DNA of 64,000 bases, taken from NCBI RefSeq assembly GCF_030409635.1, contig NZ_JAUFQF010000004.1:592241-656240 (forward strand), given 5' to 3'. Below are positions 50,071 to 61,206 of this stretch, piece by piece. This DNA comes from Vibrio agarivorans. Its GTDB lineage: Bacteria; Pseudomonadota; Gammaproteobacteria; Enterobacterales; Vibrionaceae. Under the pieces are notes generated by a model. The model was not told where the DNA came from. It worked only from the letters and a program-made list of their open reading frames with translations, and did no database searches. Both the position numbers and the translations under genes were made by a program. Each line of letters opens with the position of its first letter. The first letter of the stretch is position 1.

Positions 50071-52545
50071 CTATTTTTGACCACGGCTTTTTACGTTAGG
50101 GCTGCCCGTTTTCTTTTGGCGCACCTTCTTGCCCTTACTTTTCTTCTTCGCTTTATCTGCTCGTCCTTTGCTTTCATTCGCTTTCGAGCCATCAGGTCTT
50201 ACCGTCGGTTCGATTAAAGGAACAGCTTTTGTGCGAGAACCGGCCTTGGTCGATGCACGCTTTTTCGCTTTTGCTTTCTTTTGCGCATCCGCCGCACGTT
50301 TCTTAGCTGTTTTTCCTTTGCCGCGTAGCTTACGACTTGTCTCTACTAATTCAAAGTCAATTTGCTTATCGTTTAGGTTTACCGATAGCACCTTAACTTT
50401 GACTGCATCACCCAAGCGATATATCAAGCCAAAGCTCTCACCGATTAAGCGCTGACCAATCGGGTCGTACTGGTAATAGTCGTTCGCAAGATTAGAAATA
50501 TGCACTAGGCCATCAATATGCAGATCCGTCAGACGTACAAAGAAACCAAAGCTGGTCACGTTGGCAATCACGCCTTCTAGTTCTTCACCTACATGGTCTT
50601 GCATGTATTCACACTTGAGCCAATCTGCAACCTCACGCGTTGCATCATCTGCTCGGCGTTCCGTCATTGAGCATTGCTTACCAAAGACATCCATATCATC
50701 AAACGAATAGTGGAAGCCCCCCGTCGGTGTCCAGCGATCTTTATTGGTACCCGCTTGCTTGGCGATTAAGTATTTAATCGCACGATGGAGCAATAGATCT
50801 GGGTAACGACGAATCGGCGAAGTAAAGTGCGCATAACGTTTAAGCGCAAGACCAAAGTGGCCTGCATTATCAGCGTTGTATACTGCTTGCTTCAATGAGC
50901 GCAGCAACATGGTTTGGATAAGCTCTTTATCCTGGCGCTCGCTAATTTTATGAACGAGTTCTGCGTAATCCGTTGGTGATGGTTCAAGACCACCCTTGAG
51001 CTCTAAACCTAACTCACCAAGAAAATCTCTAAAGCCCTGTAGCTTTAGTTCTCCTGGTGATTCGTGGATACGGTACAACGCAGGCTCTTTTGCCTTTTCA
51101 ACCAAAGACGCAGAGGCGATATTGGCCAAAATCATACACTCTTCAATGATTTTATGAGCGTCGTTACGAATAACCGGTTCAATACGGTCAATTTTACGCT
51201 CCGCATTAAAGATAAACTTGGTTTCTATGGTCTCAAATTCAATCGCGCCTCGATTATCACGCGCCTGTTTGAGAACCTTGTACATTTTATGAAGCTCTTG
51301 AAGATGAGGAATCAATGGCTCATAGCGCGCACCTAGCTCTTCATCTCCTTCCAGTATCGCGTTCACCTTGTTATAGGTCAGGCGCGCATGTGAATTCATC
51401 ACGGCTTCATAGTGCTTGTAACCCGAAAGCTTACCGGTCGATGAAATGGTCATCTCACACACCATACACAAGCGATCCACCTGTGGGTTCAGCGAGCAAA
51501 GGCCATTTGATAACACTTCCGGCAGCATAGGAACAACTTGTGATGGGAAGTAGACCGAGTTACCGCGCTCAACAGCCTCTTTGTCCAATGCAGTATCTGG
51601 ACGCACATAGTAACTGACATCCGCGATGGCTACCCACAGGCGCCAACCGCCGCTTTTCTTCGCTTCACAGTAGACGGCATCATCAAAATCTCGGGCATCT
51701 TCACCATCAATCGTTACCAGCGGCAGCTCTCGCAGGTCGACACGTCCCACTTTGGCCTCTTCTGGCACTTCTTCACCCAAACCTGAGATCTGCTTGTCGA
51801 CTTCTTGTGGCCATTCGTGAGGAATTTGGTGAGTGCGGATAGCTATCTGTGTTTCCATCCCCGGTGCCATGTTCTCACCCAGCACCTCGACAACTTTACC
51901 TGTCATGCCACGTGAACGTGTGCCACGGTCAGTGATCTCAATCACCACAACGTTACCCATACGAGCGCCTGCCTTGTGCTCATTTGGGATAAGAATATCT
52001 TGGCTGATGCGAGAATCGTCCGGCACAACATACGAATAGCCGTATTCGAGGAAGAAGCGGCCAACAATTTGAGTATTACGCTCTTCCAACACGCGCACAA
52101 GACGACCTTCACGGCGACCGCGTTTACTGTTGTCCGTCGGTTGCACCAAGACAAAGTCACCGTGAATTAGGTTTTTCATTTGATGGTGTGGCAAAACAAC
52201 ATCGTTATCTTTGCCAACGCTCCCCTCTGGTCTTACCCAGCCATGACCATCTTTGTGACCAATCACATACCCTTTAACCATTTCTAGTTTGTCGGGCAGT
52301 GCGTAACACTGGCGTCTTGTAAACACCAGTTGTCCATCGCGCTCCATTGCTCGTAGTCGACGACGCAGACCTTCGTACTGCTCTTCGCCGTTGAGTTCAA
52401 GTGCATCAAACAGATCATTACGGTTCATTGGGACACCCGCTCGCTCGAGAAACTCTAGAATGAACTCTCGACTTGGAACAGGGTTTTCATAATTCTGTGA
52501 TTCACGATCAGCAAAAGGGTCTTGATGGTTATTATTATCAGACAT
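50071..52545 (-). CDS. rnr: Ribonuclease R
   Basis: An 824-aa 3'-5' processive exoribonuclease that degrades structured RNA and helps trans-translation clear defective mRNA. In order: winged-helix N domain ([24 protein letters not shown]), two cold-shock domains, the RNB catalytic domain with the Asp cluster [15 protein letters not shown] (about residue 275), an S1 domain ([26 protein letters not shown]), and a Lys-rich tail of about 90 residues. It lies between nsrR and rlmB, as in E. coli. The site before the ATG is weak; a TATACT -10 lies at 52581-52586. Confidence 0.97.
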   Translation of the reverse strand: MSDNNNHQDPFADRESQNYENPVPSREFILEFLERAGVPMNRNDLFDALELNGEEQYEGLRRRLRAMERDGQLVFTRRQCYALPDKLEMVKGYVIGHKDGHGWVRPEGSVGKDNDVVLPHHQMKNLIHGDFVLVQPTDNSKRGRREGRLVRVLEERNTQIVGRFFLEYGYSYVVPDDSRISQDILIPNEHKAGARMGNVVVIEITDRGTRSRGMTGKVVEVLGENMAPGMETQIAIRTHQIPHEWPQEVDKQISGLGEEVPEEAKVGRVDLRELPLVTIDGEDARDFDDAVYCEAKKSGGWRLWVAIADVSYYVRPDTALDKEAVERGNSVYFPSQVVPMLPEVLSNGLCSLNPQVDRLCMVCEMTISSTGKLSGYKHYEAVMNSHARLTYNKVNAILEGDEELGARYEPLIPHLQELHKMYKVLKQARDNRGAIEFETIETKFIFNAERKIDRIEPVIRNDAHKIIEECMILANIASASLVEKAKEPALYRIHESPGELKLQGFRDFLGELGLELKGGLEPSPTDYAELVHKISERQDKELIQTMLLRSLKQAVYNADNAGHFGLALKRYAHFTSPIRRYPDLLLHRAIKYLIAKQAGTNKDRWTPTGGFHYSFDDMDVFGKQCSMTERRADDATREVADWLKCEYMQDHVGEELEGVIANVTSFGFFVRLTDLHIDGLVHISNLANDYYQYDPIGQRLIGESFGLIYRLGDAVKVKVLSVNLNDKQIDFELVETSRKLRGKGKTAKKRAADAQKKAKAKKRASTKAGSRTKAVPLIEPTVRPDGSKANESKGRADKAKKKSKGKKVRQKKTGSPNVKSRGQK

Positions 52546-52646
52546 AGGCAGGCCTAAATAGTTAGGGGGGATATGGAGCTAGTATAACATAGCTAACTCC
52601 CAGAAATATTTTAGGAAAGTCTCGTCTGCAATGTGCAGACTTAATT

Positions 52647-53069
52647 TTACAATTTAAGCAGTGTCACAAGCTCTGCATTATCAGAAATGAGAGACTGTAT
52701 AGAGCAGTCATCGAGCTCAGCAAGAAAAGCAAGCTTTGCTTGGTTAAGCTTGTCTTTGAGACGACAAGCAGGGGTGATATGACAAAACTCACTCGAGCAA
52801 TTGACCAGTGTCATCGGTTCAATATCTCTAACTACCTGCCCTACTTTGATTTCATGCGCAGGTTTTAATAGGCGAATACCGCCATTCTTACCACGTACGG
52901 TTTCGATATACTCTAATTGACCAAGACGGTTAATCACTTTGACCATATGATTTCGAGACACACCAAATAGCTCCGTCACATGAGTGATATTGGTCAATTC
53001 ACCCTGTGGTAGAGACGCTAGATAAATCAATGTGCGCAGTGAGTAGTCTGTAAAACTGGTTAAATGCAT
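52647..53069 (-). CDS. nsrR: Nitric-oxide-sensing repressor NsrR (Rrf2 family)
   Basis: A 140-aa winged-helix repressor with an NO-sensitive iron-sulfur cluster. It starts [19 protein letters not shown]; the recognition region is [31 protein letters not shown]; the cluster ligands are the three cysteines in [14 protein letters not shown] destroys the cluster and releases repression. GAGGAAAG lies before the ATG. It is divergent from hmp, its usual main target, with a candidate box in the 117-bp gap. Confidence 0.95.
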   Translation of the reverse strand: MHLTSFTDYSLRTLIYLASLPQGELTNITHVTELFGVSRNHMVKVINRLGQLEYIETVRGKNGGIRLLKPAHEIKVGQVVRDIEPMTLVNCSSEFCHITPACRLKDKLNQAKLAFLAELDDCSIQSLISDNAELVTLLKL

Positions 53070-53127
53070 ATCGCTTTCCTCAATAGGGGCGAAATATTAA
53101 AGCTTTTCTTACGTAAAAGATATATGT

Positions 53128-53150
53128 AAGATGCAACTATAACATATATT
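53128..53150. promoter_or_regulatory. Candidate NsrR operator between nsrR and hmp
   Basis: Half-sites AAGATGCAACT and TAACATATATT separated by one base, resembling the 11-1-11 NsrR palindrome (AANATGCATTT and its complement). The first half matches 9 of 11 positions, the second 6 of 11. It lies about 37 bases before the hmp start, over the probable promoter. Confidence 0.6.
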
Positions 53151-53186
53151 AAAAATGCACGTTTAAAGTAATCAAAGGAAGCCACC

Positions 53187-54386
53187 ATGCTTAGCAACAA
53201 TACCATTGAGATCGTCAAGTCGACCGCCCCTCTTCTCGCTCAAACAGGTCCAAAACTCACTGCTCATTTCTATGAACGTATGTTCCGTCATCACCCGGAG
53301 CTCAAAGACACCTTTAATATGAGCCATCAGCGTCAAGATGAAGCCAGTTCAGGCGCGCAACGCGAAGCGCTATTCAATGCTGTCTGTGCCTACGCTAACA
53401 ACATCGATAATCTGGAAGTACTTCTGCCCGCGGTTGAAAAAATCGCGCAGAAGCACACAAGCTTTCTGATTACTGCCGAACAATACGCCATTGTAGGTCA
53501 GCATCTGTTGGCCACTATTGATGAGTTATTTTCTCCCGGTCAAGAGGTCTTGGATGCGTGGGGAGAAGCTTATGGCCTACTCGCTGACATCTTTATTCAA
53601 CGCGAAGAGCAAATTTATCAGCAAAATGAATCTCTCTCGGGAGGTTGGCGTGGACAACGTGAGTTTGAATTAGTGGAAAAGCGCGTTGAGAGCGAATTTA
53701 TCACCAGCTTCATGTTTAAGCCGACCGACGGCGGCACTGTCGCTGCTCACAAGCCAGGCCAATATATTGGTATTTATATCAACTCAGAGTTACTTGAGAA
53801 CCAAGAGATCCGTCAATACAGCCTCTCCTCTGCTGCGCAAACAGACCAATACCGCATCTCAGTAAAACGCGAGGGGGATGGCAAGGTCTCTAACTATCTG
53901 CATGAGCACCTTAACCTAGGTGATCGCGTTATGTTGGCCCCACCAGCAGGGGACTTTTTCTTGGATGTTGAGCCCGAAACCCCGGTGGTGCTCATTTCTG
54001 CTGGTGTTGGTCAAACTCCCATGCTATCGATGCTCGAAAGCCTTGAACAGCATACTGCACCTATCACTTGGCTGCACGCAGCAGAGAATAGCCAGCAACA
54101 TGCCTTTAAGCAGCATATTGAAACGCTAACCAAAAGTCGCAGCAACCTCGACAGTTACGTTTGGTACAACCAACCACTCGCCAGCGATGAAAAAGAGAAA
54201 GATTATGCCTTCACTGGCCTTATTGATCTGAATGTCATGAAACAAGCGCTGCAGCAGCCGAATGTGCAGGTGTATTTCTGTGGCCCTGTTGGCTTCATGC
54301 AGCATGTAGCAAAACAACTGACTTCGCTTGGTGTCAGCCAAGACCAATTCCATTATGAGTGCTTCGGACCACATAAGGTGGTTTAA
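53187..54386 (+). CDS. hmp: Flavohaemoglobin Hmp (nitric oxide dioxygenase)
   Basis: A 399-aa cytosolic enzyme that converts NO and O2 to nitrate with NAD(P)H. The globin domain (residues 1-140: [26 protein letters not shown], proximal-His region [24 protein letters not shown]) is followed by the FAD-binding domain (IRQYSLSSA, about residue 210) and the NAD domain ([18 protein letters not shown] and [13 protein letters not shown]). AAAGGA precedes the ATG. Control by NsrR is expected from its divergent gene and the intervening box. Confidence 0.97.
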   Translation: MLSNNTIEIVKSTAPLLAQTGPKLTAHFYERMFRHHPELKDTFNMSHQRQDEASSGAQREALFNAVCAYANNIDNLEVLLPAVEKIAQKHTSFLITAEQYAIVGQHLLATIDELFSPGQEVLDAWGEAYGLLADIFIQREEQIYQQNESLSGGWRGQREFELVEKRVESEFITSFMFKPTDGGTVAAHKPGQYIGIYINSELLENQEIRQYSLSSAAQTDQYRISVKREGDGKVSNYLHEHLNLGDRVMLAPPAGDFFLDVEPETPVVLISAGVGQTPMLSMLESLEQHTAPITWLHAAENSQQHAFKQHIETLTKSRSNLDSYVWYNQPLASDEKEKDYAFTGLIDLNVMKQALQQPNVQVYFCGPVGFMQHVAKQLTSLGVSQDQFHYECFGPHKVV

Positions 54387-54414
54387 CTCGACTCGCTCTC
54401 AAAGCCCATAAAGA

Positions 54415-54446
54415 CAAAGCCCGAACATTCATGTTCGGGCTTTTCA
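54415..54446. terminator. Bidirectional terminator between hmp and motX
   Basis: AAAGCCCGAAC, loop ATTCAT, GTTCGGGCTTTT. Fits both converging genes. Confidence 0.92.
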
Positions 54447-54481
54447 ATTCATCATATCTGCGACTATTGCTTCCGCTTTCA

Positions 54482-55117
54482 CTACCAACGCGTTTCGCGC
54501 ATCTTTGCTCTGGCAATGATGTTCTCAGGCATACGCTGCTCAAGACCCTGTCTTAGCATAGAGATGCGACGGTGAGTACGCTGATCCGCAGTAACAGAGT
54601 TATAGAGCCAACGATAGGCATCTTCGTAATCGAGTGGGCTGCCGAAGTCACGCAAAAGTAACTCAGCGAGTTGAATTCTGGCATTGAGATTGCCCATCGA
54701 AGCCGCTTCTCGCAAGTAAGGAATTGCGCGCTCTCGATCTTGCTGTACCAAAGTACCACGCGAATAATATCGTCCCAACTGCTCTAGTGCGGTTGGCAGG
54801 CCTTGATGAGCCGCATTTTCCATGTAGTAGAGACCCAGCTCGACATCTTGGTCAACACACACTCCCCACGCTAACATATCACCATAGAGAAACTCATAGG
54901 ATGGCAAGTTGATACGCGTTGCTCGTGCCACGATATCTTCCACCAACTGGCAGTTATCGGCTTTGACACGTTCAAGGTGCTTATTTTGTTCGATCAGTTT
55001 GATCAGCTCTGCTTCACTATATATCGGCACTGGCTCGCCAATGTCACTGCCATTCGCGAAAGCCCACTGACTGTTGAAAGCCAATATTAGAGAAGCGGCT
55101 ACGGCTCGAAGCTTCAT
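54482..55117 (-). CDS. motX: Sodium-driven flagellar motor protein MotX
   Basis: A 211-aa periplasmic protein of the Vibrio polar flagellar T ring, which with MotY anchors the PomA/PomB stator around the rotor. After the signal peptide (AASLILAFNSQWAFA) comes SDIGEPVPIYSEAELIKLIEQNKHLERVKADNCQLVEDI, then Sel1-like repeats (GDMLAWGVCVDQDVELGLYYMENAAHQG, ALEQLGRYYSRGTLVQQDRERAIPYLREAASMGN, ARIQLAELLL). The ATG at 55117 is adjacent to an in-frame GTG. The gene is away from other flagellar genes and is transcribed from a sigma-28 promoter. Confidence 0.93.
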   Translation of the reverse strand: MKLRAVAASLILAFNSQWAFANGSDIGEPVPIYSEAELIKLIEQNKHLERVKADNCQLVEDIVARATRINLPSYEFLYGDMLAWGVCVDQDVELGLYYMENAAHQGLPTALEQLGRYYSRGTLVQQDRERAIPYLREAASMGNLNARIQLAELLLRDFGSPLDYEDAYRWLYNSVTADQRTHRRISMLRQGLEQRMPENIIARAKMRETRW

Positions 55118-55183
55118 CACTCACTCTCAATTTATAATGGGTATATCACTGCTCTGTGTATGATAGAGCAAGGTTTGATTAGT

Positions 55184-55210
55184 TTATCGGCGTTGTGCGT
55201 CAAAGCTTTA
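55184..55210 (-). promoter_or_regulatory. Sigma-28 (FliA) promoter of motX
   Basis: Minus strand: TAAAGCTT (55203-55210), 11-bp spacer, GCCGATAA (55184-55191). The FliA consensus is TAAAGTTT-N11-GCCGATAA, so only one base differs. Predicted start near 55177, about 60 bases before the ATG. Confidence 0.88.
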
Positions 55211-55293
55211 GACAAAATTTGCCATGAGCGGCAAGAAATTGCCATCAAATAGAATAGAGAATGGGGTGCAGATTAGCAAATGCACAGATACAA

Positions 55294-55319
55294 CAAAGCC
55301 AGCACGAATGCTGGCTTTG
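55294..55319 (-). terminator. Terminator after purA
   Basis: CAAAGCCAGC, 6-base loop, GCTGGCTTTG, then TTG on the minus strand. The stem is perfect; the U tract is short. Confidence 0.75.
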
Positions 55320-55342
55320 AACTCAATCGAACATCTTAAAGA

Positions 55343-56680
<1,338 letters not shown>

Positions 56681-56690
56681 TTAAAAAAGG

Positions 56691-56718
56691 ATTCTAGCAT
56701 TGAATCGGTGACTATGCA
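56691..56718 (-). promoter_or_regulatory. Probable purA promoter
   Basis: Minus strand: extended -10 TGCTAGAAT (hexamer 56691-56696) with a weak -35 TGCATA (56713-56718), 16-bp spacer. About 30 bases before the ATG. Confidence 0.5.
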
Positions 56719-56776
56719 GTCATTTTTTAATCATAGAACTGCAATCTTTCGATAAACCTTTGATCTTGTATGATCA

Positions 56777-57715
56777 TTAATCTTGATCTGCATAGATCTT
56801 AATCTTGCACTCACCCTGCGTATTGATCATGGCGCGATACATACCCGAACTGTTCATCGCAAAGTGTGCATTTCCACACTTATCCATTGCAATCAGCCCC
56901 CCTTCTCCACCACGAGCTTTTAACTCGCCTTGGATAATATGCTCCGCTGCGCGCTCGATGGTCTCTTGCAAATAGTGCACGCGCGCCGCGACATCAGCAG
57001 CGACATTCTCTTGTAAGAAATGCTCACCCATTCCTGTGGTCGACACCGCAACAACACCATTTTCAGCCCAAGTTCCCGCGCCAATTACCGCTGAATCACC
57101 GACTCGACCGTATTTTTTATTGGTAATGCCGCCTGTGCTGGTCGCAGCCGCTAAGTTGCCATTGCTATCAAGCGCAACAGCGCCAACAGTGCCGTATTTC
57201 TTGTCATCCGGGTAGCTCGACTCTGAAAGCGCAAACAGCCCTTTCTCTTTCATACTCAGCAACTGTTCATATCGACGATCCGTATAAAAGTAATCTTGCT
57301 CGGTATATGGAAAGTCTCTCTCAAACGCAAAGCTTTCTGCACCTTCACCAATAAGAAAGACATGCTCGCTATCTTGCATCACCGCCTTTGCCAGCTCAAT
57401 GGGATGGCGGATATGCCTAACGCCAGCAACAGCACCTGCTTTTTTACCATGGCCATCCATGATGGAAGCGTCCATCTCGACCATCTCTTGATTGGTTAAA
57501 ACAGAGCCACGCCCCGCATTGAAGTGTGGGCTATCCTCTAGAACTTTAACGGCTGCAGTCACCGCATCGATAGCTAAACCGCCAGAGCGAAGTATCTCAA
57601 AGCCGCAACGCACAGACTTTTCAAGATCAGCTTCAATTGCGTGTTGCAACTCTGGCGTCATCTGCTCACGAAGAATCGTCCCTGCACCACCATGGATTGC
57701 AATTGAGAAAGGCAT
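56777..57715 (-). CDS. iaaA: Isoaspartyl peptidase / L-asparaginase (IaaA type)
   Basis: A 312-aa Ntn-hydrolase that self-cleaves to alpha and beta chains and hydrolyses isoaspartyl dipeptides and asparagine. The N-terminus FSIAIHGGAGTI is typical. The autoprocessing site is Gly-Thr in KKYGTVGAVALDSNGNLAAATSTGGITNKKYGRVGDS (about residue 170), with Thr the new N-terminal nucleophile; then GDSAVIGAGTWAENGVVAVSTTGMGEHFL. AAGGAG precedes the start. Monocistronic, not linked to known partners. Confidence 0.92.
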   Translation of the reverse strand: MPFSIAIHGGAGTILREQMTPELQHAIEADLEKSVRCGFEILRSGGLAIDAVTAAVKVLEDSPHFNAGRGSVLTNQEMVEMDASIMDGHGKKAGAVAGVRHIRHPIELAKAVMQDSEHVFLIGEGAESFAFERDFPYTEQDYFYTDRRYEQLLSMKEKGLFALSESSYPDDKKYGTVGAVALDSNGNLAAATSTGGITNKKYGRVGDSAVIGAGTWAENGVVAVSTTGMGEHFLQENVAADVAARVHYLQETIERAAEHIIQGELKARGGEGGLIAMDKCGNAHFAMNSSGMYRAMINTQGECKIKIYADQD

Positions 57716-57768
57716 GAAAGCTCCTTGCGTGCTGTATAAATTAGTTTATCGATTATGTCTTGAAGGCG

Positions 57769-57800
57769 AAAAAAAACGCAAGCCGGTTGGCTTGCGTTAT
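57769..57800 (-). terminator. Terminator of the kefGB-yheV-slyD operon
   Basis: Minus strand: AACGCAAGCC, loop AACC, GGCTTGCGTT, then a run of T's. Starts about 20 bases after the slyD stop. Confidence 0.9.
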
Positions 57801-57819
57801 TAATCTTTCACAGTGAGTA

Positions 57820-58389
57820 TTAGTGGCCGCCGCAGCAGTCATCACCATTACCGCAATCGCCTTTGCCGCCACAGCACTCATGATCGTCTTCGTGATCATG
57901 GCCGTGACCACCACAGCAACCACCTTCTTTGTGGATGTGACCGTGAGCGATCTCTTCTTCTGTTGCCGCACGAGTGGCTACAACTTCTACGTCAAAAGTC
58001 AGCGTCTGACCTGCAAGCATATGGTTACCATCAACCACAACTTCGTCGCCATCTACTTCTGTTACTTCTACAGGAATTGGACCTTGATCAGTGTCAGCAA
58101 GGAAACGCATACCCACTTCAATTTGATCCACACCTTGGAATACGTTTGCAGGAACGCGCTGTACTAGACCATCGTTGTGCTCACCGTAAGCATCTTCTGG
58201 TGCAACGGTTGCAGAGAACTTATCGCCTGCGACTTTGCCATCAAGCTCTTTCTCAAGACCTGTGATTAGGTTGTTGTGACCGTGCAGGTAATCAAGAGGA
58301 GCATCAACTGTTGATTGATCAACAACAACACCATCTTCTGTTTTCACTTGATAAGCTAGGCTAACTACAACGTTCTTTTCAATATTCAT
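57820..58389 (-). CDS. slyD: FKBP-type prolyl isomerase and metallochaperone SlyD
   Basis: A 189-aa cytosolic chaperone/prolyl isomerase that also supplies nickel to hydrogenase in E. coli. The FKBP domain (NIEKNVVVSLAYQVKTEDGVVVDQSTVDAPLDYLHGH) is interrupted by the insert-in-flap region, and FDVEVVATRAATEEEIAHGHIH ends it. The tail is His/Cys-rich (CCGGHGHDHEDDHECCGG and onward), the metal-binding part. The ATG at 58389 has GGAG upstream; a longer frame to 58482 is not conserved. Confidence 0.95.
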   Translation of the reverse strand: MNIEKNVVVSLAYQVKTEDGVVVDQSTVDAPLDYLHGHNNLITGLEKELDGKVAGDKFSATVAPEDAYGEHNDGLVQRVPANVFQGVDQIEVGMRFLADTDQGPIPVEVTEVDGDEVVVDGNHMLAGQTLTFDVEVVATRAATEEEIAHGHIHKEGGCCGGHGHDHEDDHECCGGKGDCGNGDDCCGGH

Positions 58390-58478
58390 AACTGCTCCAA
58401 GGCGGTTAAACTGAGCCATTGGCTCAGACACAAAAATAAGATTCCCCGCTATTATGGGGATCAAAACTGGAAACTCAA

Positions 58479-58673
58479 TCAATCCGGCTTAAAAATACCG
58501 ATCATTTGTTGTTCAGGTTGCGTGCTTTGCTCAAGTGATTTGGGTTTACGTTGCTGGGTATGCAGACACTCAACACACTCTACCCACTCAATATTATTGT
58601 CGATCCACCAACGCAAGGTGTCGGTCGTTTTGCACTCTGGGCAGGCTGCGCCAGCAATAAATCTTTTTTTCAT
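58479..58673 (-). CDS. yheV: YheV-type zinc-ribbon protein (DUF2387)
   Basis: A 64-aa protein starting MKKRFIAGAACPECKTTDTLRWW, with two CxxC knuckles (CPEC, CVEC about 25 residues apart) that predict one bound zinc. The C-terminus QQMIGIFKPD is typical of the family. Function is unknown. It starts one base after the kefB stop and precedes slyD, the E. coli kefB-yheV-slyD order. Confidence 0.9.
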   Translation of the reverse strand: MKKRFIAGAACPECKTTDTLRWWIDNNIEWVECVECLHTQQRKPKSLEQSTQPEQQMIGIFKPD

Positions 58674-58674
58674 T

Positions 58675-60480
58675 CTACTCTTCACTTTTCCAATAGTGGC
58701 GCGAGTGCTTATCATCATCCATCTCACGACCAAAGATCTCTTCCAGTTCCTTACGTGCTTCCTTGGCTCTTAGCGCAAGTTGCTGTTCATCATTGTGCTG
58801 AGGTAAAAGCTCTTTCAGCATTGCATTATCAAGTTTTCTAAAGTGAGCCTCGGCACGCTTTGCCTGATATGGGTGCATGCCCAGTTCAATTAAGGTTTGT
58901 CGACCTAAATCCAGCGCACTATGAAAGGTCTCTCGTGAATAACCTGTCACGCCCGCATTCAGCAATTGATAGGCCTCAACTCGACTGCGAGCGCGTGCCA
59001 TTATTTTTAGATTAGGGAAGTGATGTTTACACAGCTCCACTACCTGTAAAATTTCGTCAGGCGAGTCCGTACAGACAATCATGGCTTCAGCGGTTTCAGC
59101 TCCAGCGGCGCGTAGCAAATCAAGCTGAGTGGCGTCTCCATAAAACACCTTATACCCAAACCGGCGCAGCAGTTGAATTTGGCTAGCATCACTTTCTAGT
59201 ACGGTAATCTTAATTTTGTTGGCATACATCAATCGTCCGACGACTTGGCCAAAGCGACCAAAACCTGCAATGATGACACGCGGCTGCTTGTTAACAACGC
59301 CTTGGACTTCCTCGTCTTCATGACTCGCATTCAATCGACGCGCATACCAATAGCTTTGAGCCATTAGTGCCAAGGGGGTTGTTACCATTGAGATACTCAC
59401 CACCAGCAGCAAAAATGCCATCAAGTCGGCATTCAATAGTCCTTGCACGCTTGCTGCTGTGAAAATAACAAACGCAAACTCACCGCCTTGGCTCAGGATC
59501 ACCGCCATTTTACTGCGAGCCTTTGAGCTGACACCGGATAGACGCGCCAACCAATAAATAATCAGAGCCTTAGCACAAACCAACACAGCAACGGCAAACA
59601 AGACTTGTAATGGCATCTCGAAAAGTAGTCCGAGATTGACCGCCATACCGACGGCGATAAAAAACAACCCAAGTAGCAGACCTTTGAATGGGTCTATCGC
59701 TATCTCCAACTCATGACGATATTCACTTTCTGCTAGTAGAACCCCAGCTAAGAAAGTGCCGAGAGCCATCGAAAGCCCCAGTTTTTGCATCGTCAACGCG
59801 ATGCCTACCACCACCAAAAGTGCAGCAACGGTAAATAACTCTTTGACTCCACTTAGAACAACATAACGAAACAGGGGGCGCAGTAAAAAGTGACCACCAA
59901 CAATAAGTGCCAGCACACTCGCCAGTATCCATAAGCCATCACGCCAGTCACCGGAGGTGTTCCCCGCCAAGAGGGGCAACAGAGCCAACATCGGGATCAC
60001 TGCGATGTCTTGGAATAACAGTACCGCAAAGCCTGACTGCCCCGCCTCTTTTGCTGTCAGCTCTTGCTCTTCTATCACGCGCAGCGCGATGGCGGTTGAA
60101 GACAGTGCCAACCCCATGCCAATGGCCAAGCTCGTTTGCCAAGACAGTCCAGATGCTAAACCAATCAACGCGATGACTGCTGTCGTCACACCAACTTGCG
60201 CTCCGCCTAATCCAACGATAGGACCACGCATCTGCCATAACTTCTTGGGATTAAGCTCAAGGCCTATCAAAAACAGCAGCAGAACTACACCAAATTCGGA
60301 GAAGTGTAAAATCGCGTCGACATCACTGACCAACCCAAGCCCCCAAGGGCCAATCATTACCCCCGCCAGCAGATAGCCAAGCACCGAGCCCAGACCAAGA
60401 CGCTGGGCCAATGGCACCATAACCACCGCAGCCGACAGAAAGACCACACTACTGGTTAAAAACTCACTCTCAAGCGCCAT
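58675..60480 (-). CDS. kefB: Glutathione-regulated K+/H+ antiporter KefB
   Basis: A 601-aa inner-membrane protein. Thirteen or so helices of the CPA2 exchanger domain span residues 1-380. The regulatory KTN domain begins at about residue 400 with the NAD-type loop VIIAGFGRFGQVVGRLM. KefB is held closed by glutathione and opened by glutathione adducts of electrophiles, acidifying the cytoplasm as protection. The ATG at 60480 lies 4 bases after GGAGGGAGGT, a very strong site; ten codons upstream belong to the kefG overlap. Overlaps the kefG end by 11 bp. Confidence 0.93.
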   Translation of the reverse strand: MALESEFLTSSVVFLSAAVVMVPLAQRLGLGSVLGYLLAGVMIGPWGLGLVSDVDAILHFSEFGVVLLLFLIGLELNPKKLWQMRGPIVGLGGAQVGVTTAVIALIGLASGLSWQTSLAIGMGLALSSTAIALRVIEEQELTAKEAGQSGFAVLLFQDIAVIPMLALLPLLAGNTSGDWRDGLWILASVLALIVGGHFLLRPLFRYVVLSGVKELFTVAALLVVVGIALTMQKLGLSMALGTFLAGVLLAESEYRHELEIAIDPFKGLLLGLFFIAVGMAVNLGLLFEMPLQVLFAVAVLVCAKALIIYWLARLSGVSSKARSKMAVILSQGGEFAFVIFTAASVQGLLNADLMAFLLLVVSISMVTTPLALMAQSYWYARRLNASHEDEEVQGVVNKQPRVIIAGFGRFGQVVGRLMYANKIKITVLESDASQIQLLRRFGYKVFYGDATQLDLLRAAGAETAEAMIVCTDSPDEILQVVELCKHHFPNLKIMARARSRVEAYQLLNAGVTGYSRETFHSALDLGRQTLIELGMHPYQAKRAEAHFRKLDNAMLKELLPQHNDEQQLALRAKEARKELEEIFGREMDDDKHSRHYWKSEE

Positions 60481-61084
60481 ATTGACCTCCCTCCAATTGA
60501 GCAACATCAATCAGCCACTGCCGATATGCTTGCCCATGGGCATGACGCTCTTGGTCTGAGACATTGTGTGACCAATAAAGCACTAACGGCTCAATCCACA
60601 CCATCAAGCACAGAGCGGCAACTAATTCAAATGGCTGTAAGATCTGCTCCAATGGGTATTTGTTGTAGCCCCTTGTTCCAAATGCCTCTTCTTTGCCACC
60701 TGTCGTGATCACATTGCGCCACACCTTCCCTTTGAGTGCGCTATCTCCGCCAAAGGCAAAGCCTTTACCAAGCACTCGGTCAAGCCACTCTTTCATCAAG
60801 GCTGGGCAAGAGTACATATAAAGAGGGTGTTGAAATACGATGACATCATGTTGTGAGACCAGCTGGTGTTCCGCTTTCACATCAATAAAGAAGTCGGGGT
60901 AGACTGCATAGAGGTCATGAATCGTGACGTGCTCAAGATCGCCTATCGCATCAAGCGCTGCTTGATTAGCAATAGATTGATCAGATTCTGGGTGTGCATA
61001 AATAACCAACACACGCAACGGCGAGTCGGATTGAGTGGTGTGCGAATGAGATGATTGGCTGACATCATTATTATGGTGGGTCAT
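60470..61084 (-). CDS. kefG: KefG-type NAD(P)H oxidoreductase, KefB ancillary subunit
   Basis: A 204-aa flavodoxin-fold quinone reductase-like protein (Flavodoxin_2): PLRVLVIYAHPESDQSIANQAALDAI, then DVIVFQHPLYMYSCPALMKEWLDRVLGKGFAFG and a C-terminal helical part. KefG is needed for full KefB activity. About 20 extra residues (HHNNDVSQSSHSHTTQSD) precede the domain. The start at 61084 is provisional: AGGG lies upstream and an ATG thirteen codons earlier is possible. Its stop lies inside the start region of kefB. Divergent from yheS, as in E. coli. Confidence 0.88.
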   Translation of the reverse strand: MTHHNNDVSQSSHSHTTQSDSPLRVLVIYAHPESDQSIANQAALDAIGDLEHVTIHDLYAVYPDFFIDVKAEHQLVSQHDVIVFQHPLYMYSCPALMKEWLDRVLGKGFAFGGDSALKGKVWRNVITTGGKEEAFGTRGYNKYPLEQILQPFELVAALCLMVWIEPLVLYWSHNVSDQERHAHGQAYRQWLIDVAQLEGGQYGA

Positions 61085-61206
61085 TCCTTGCCCTGCTTCT
61101 TTTTCCTTTATCGCTCTCAACATACCCGAAATTAAGATAGAATCGACTTTTCTCCTGCCGAGCATGGCAGGGCTTGTTTTTCAGTGCCATTAAGAACGAA
61201 GACGCA

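Noticed and set aside
52624..52640. GTCTGCA-ATG-TGCAGAC hairpin between nsrR and rnr as a terminator
   Set aside because: Neither strand has a convincing U tract right after the stem, and nsrR-rnr cotranscription is usual.
57813..58265. 150-aa plus-strand His/Arg/Leu-rich frame opposite slyD
   Set aside because: Mirror of the Cys/His tail and codon bias of slyD, not a protein.
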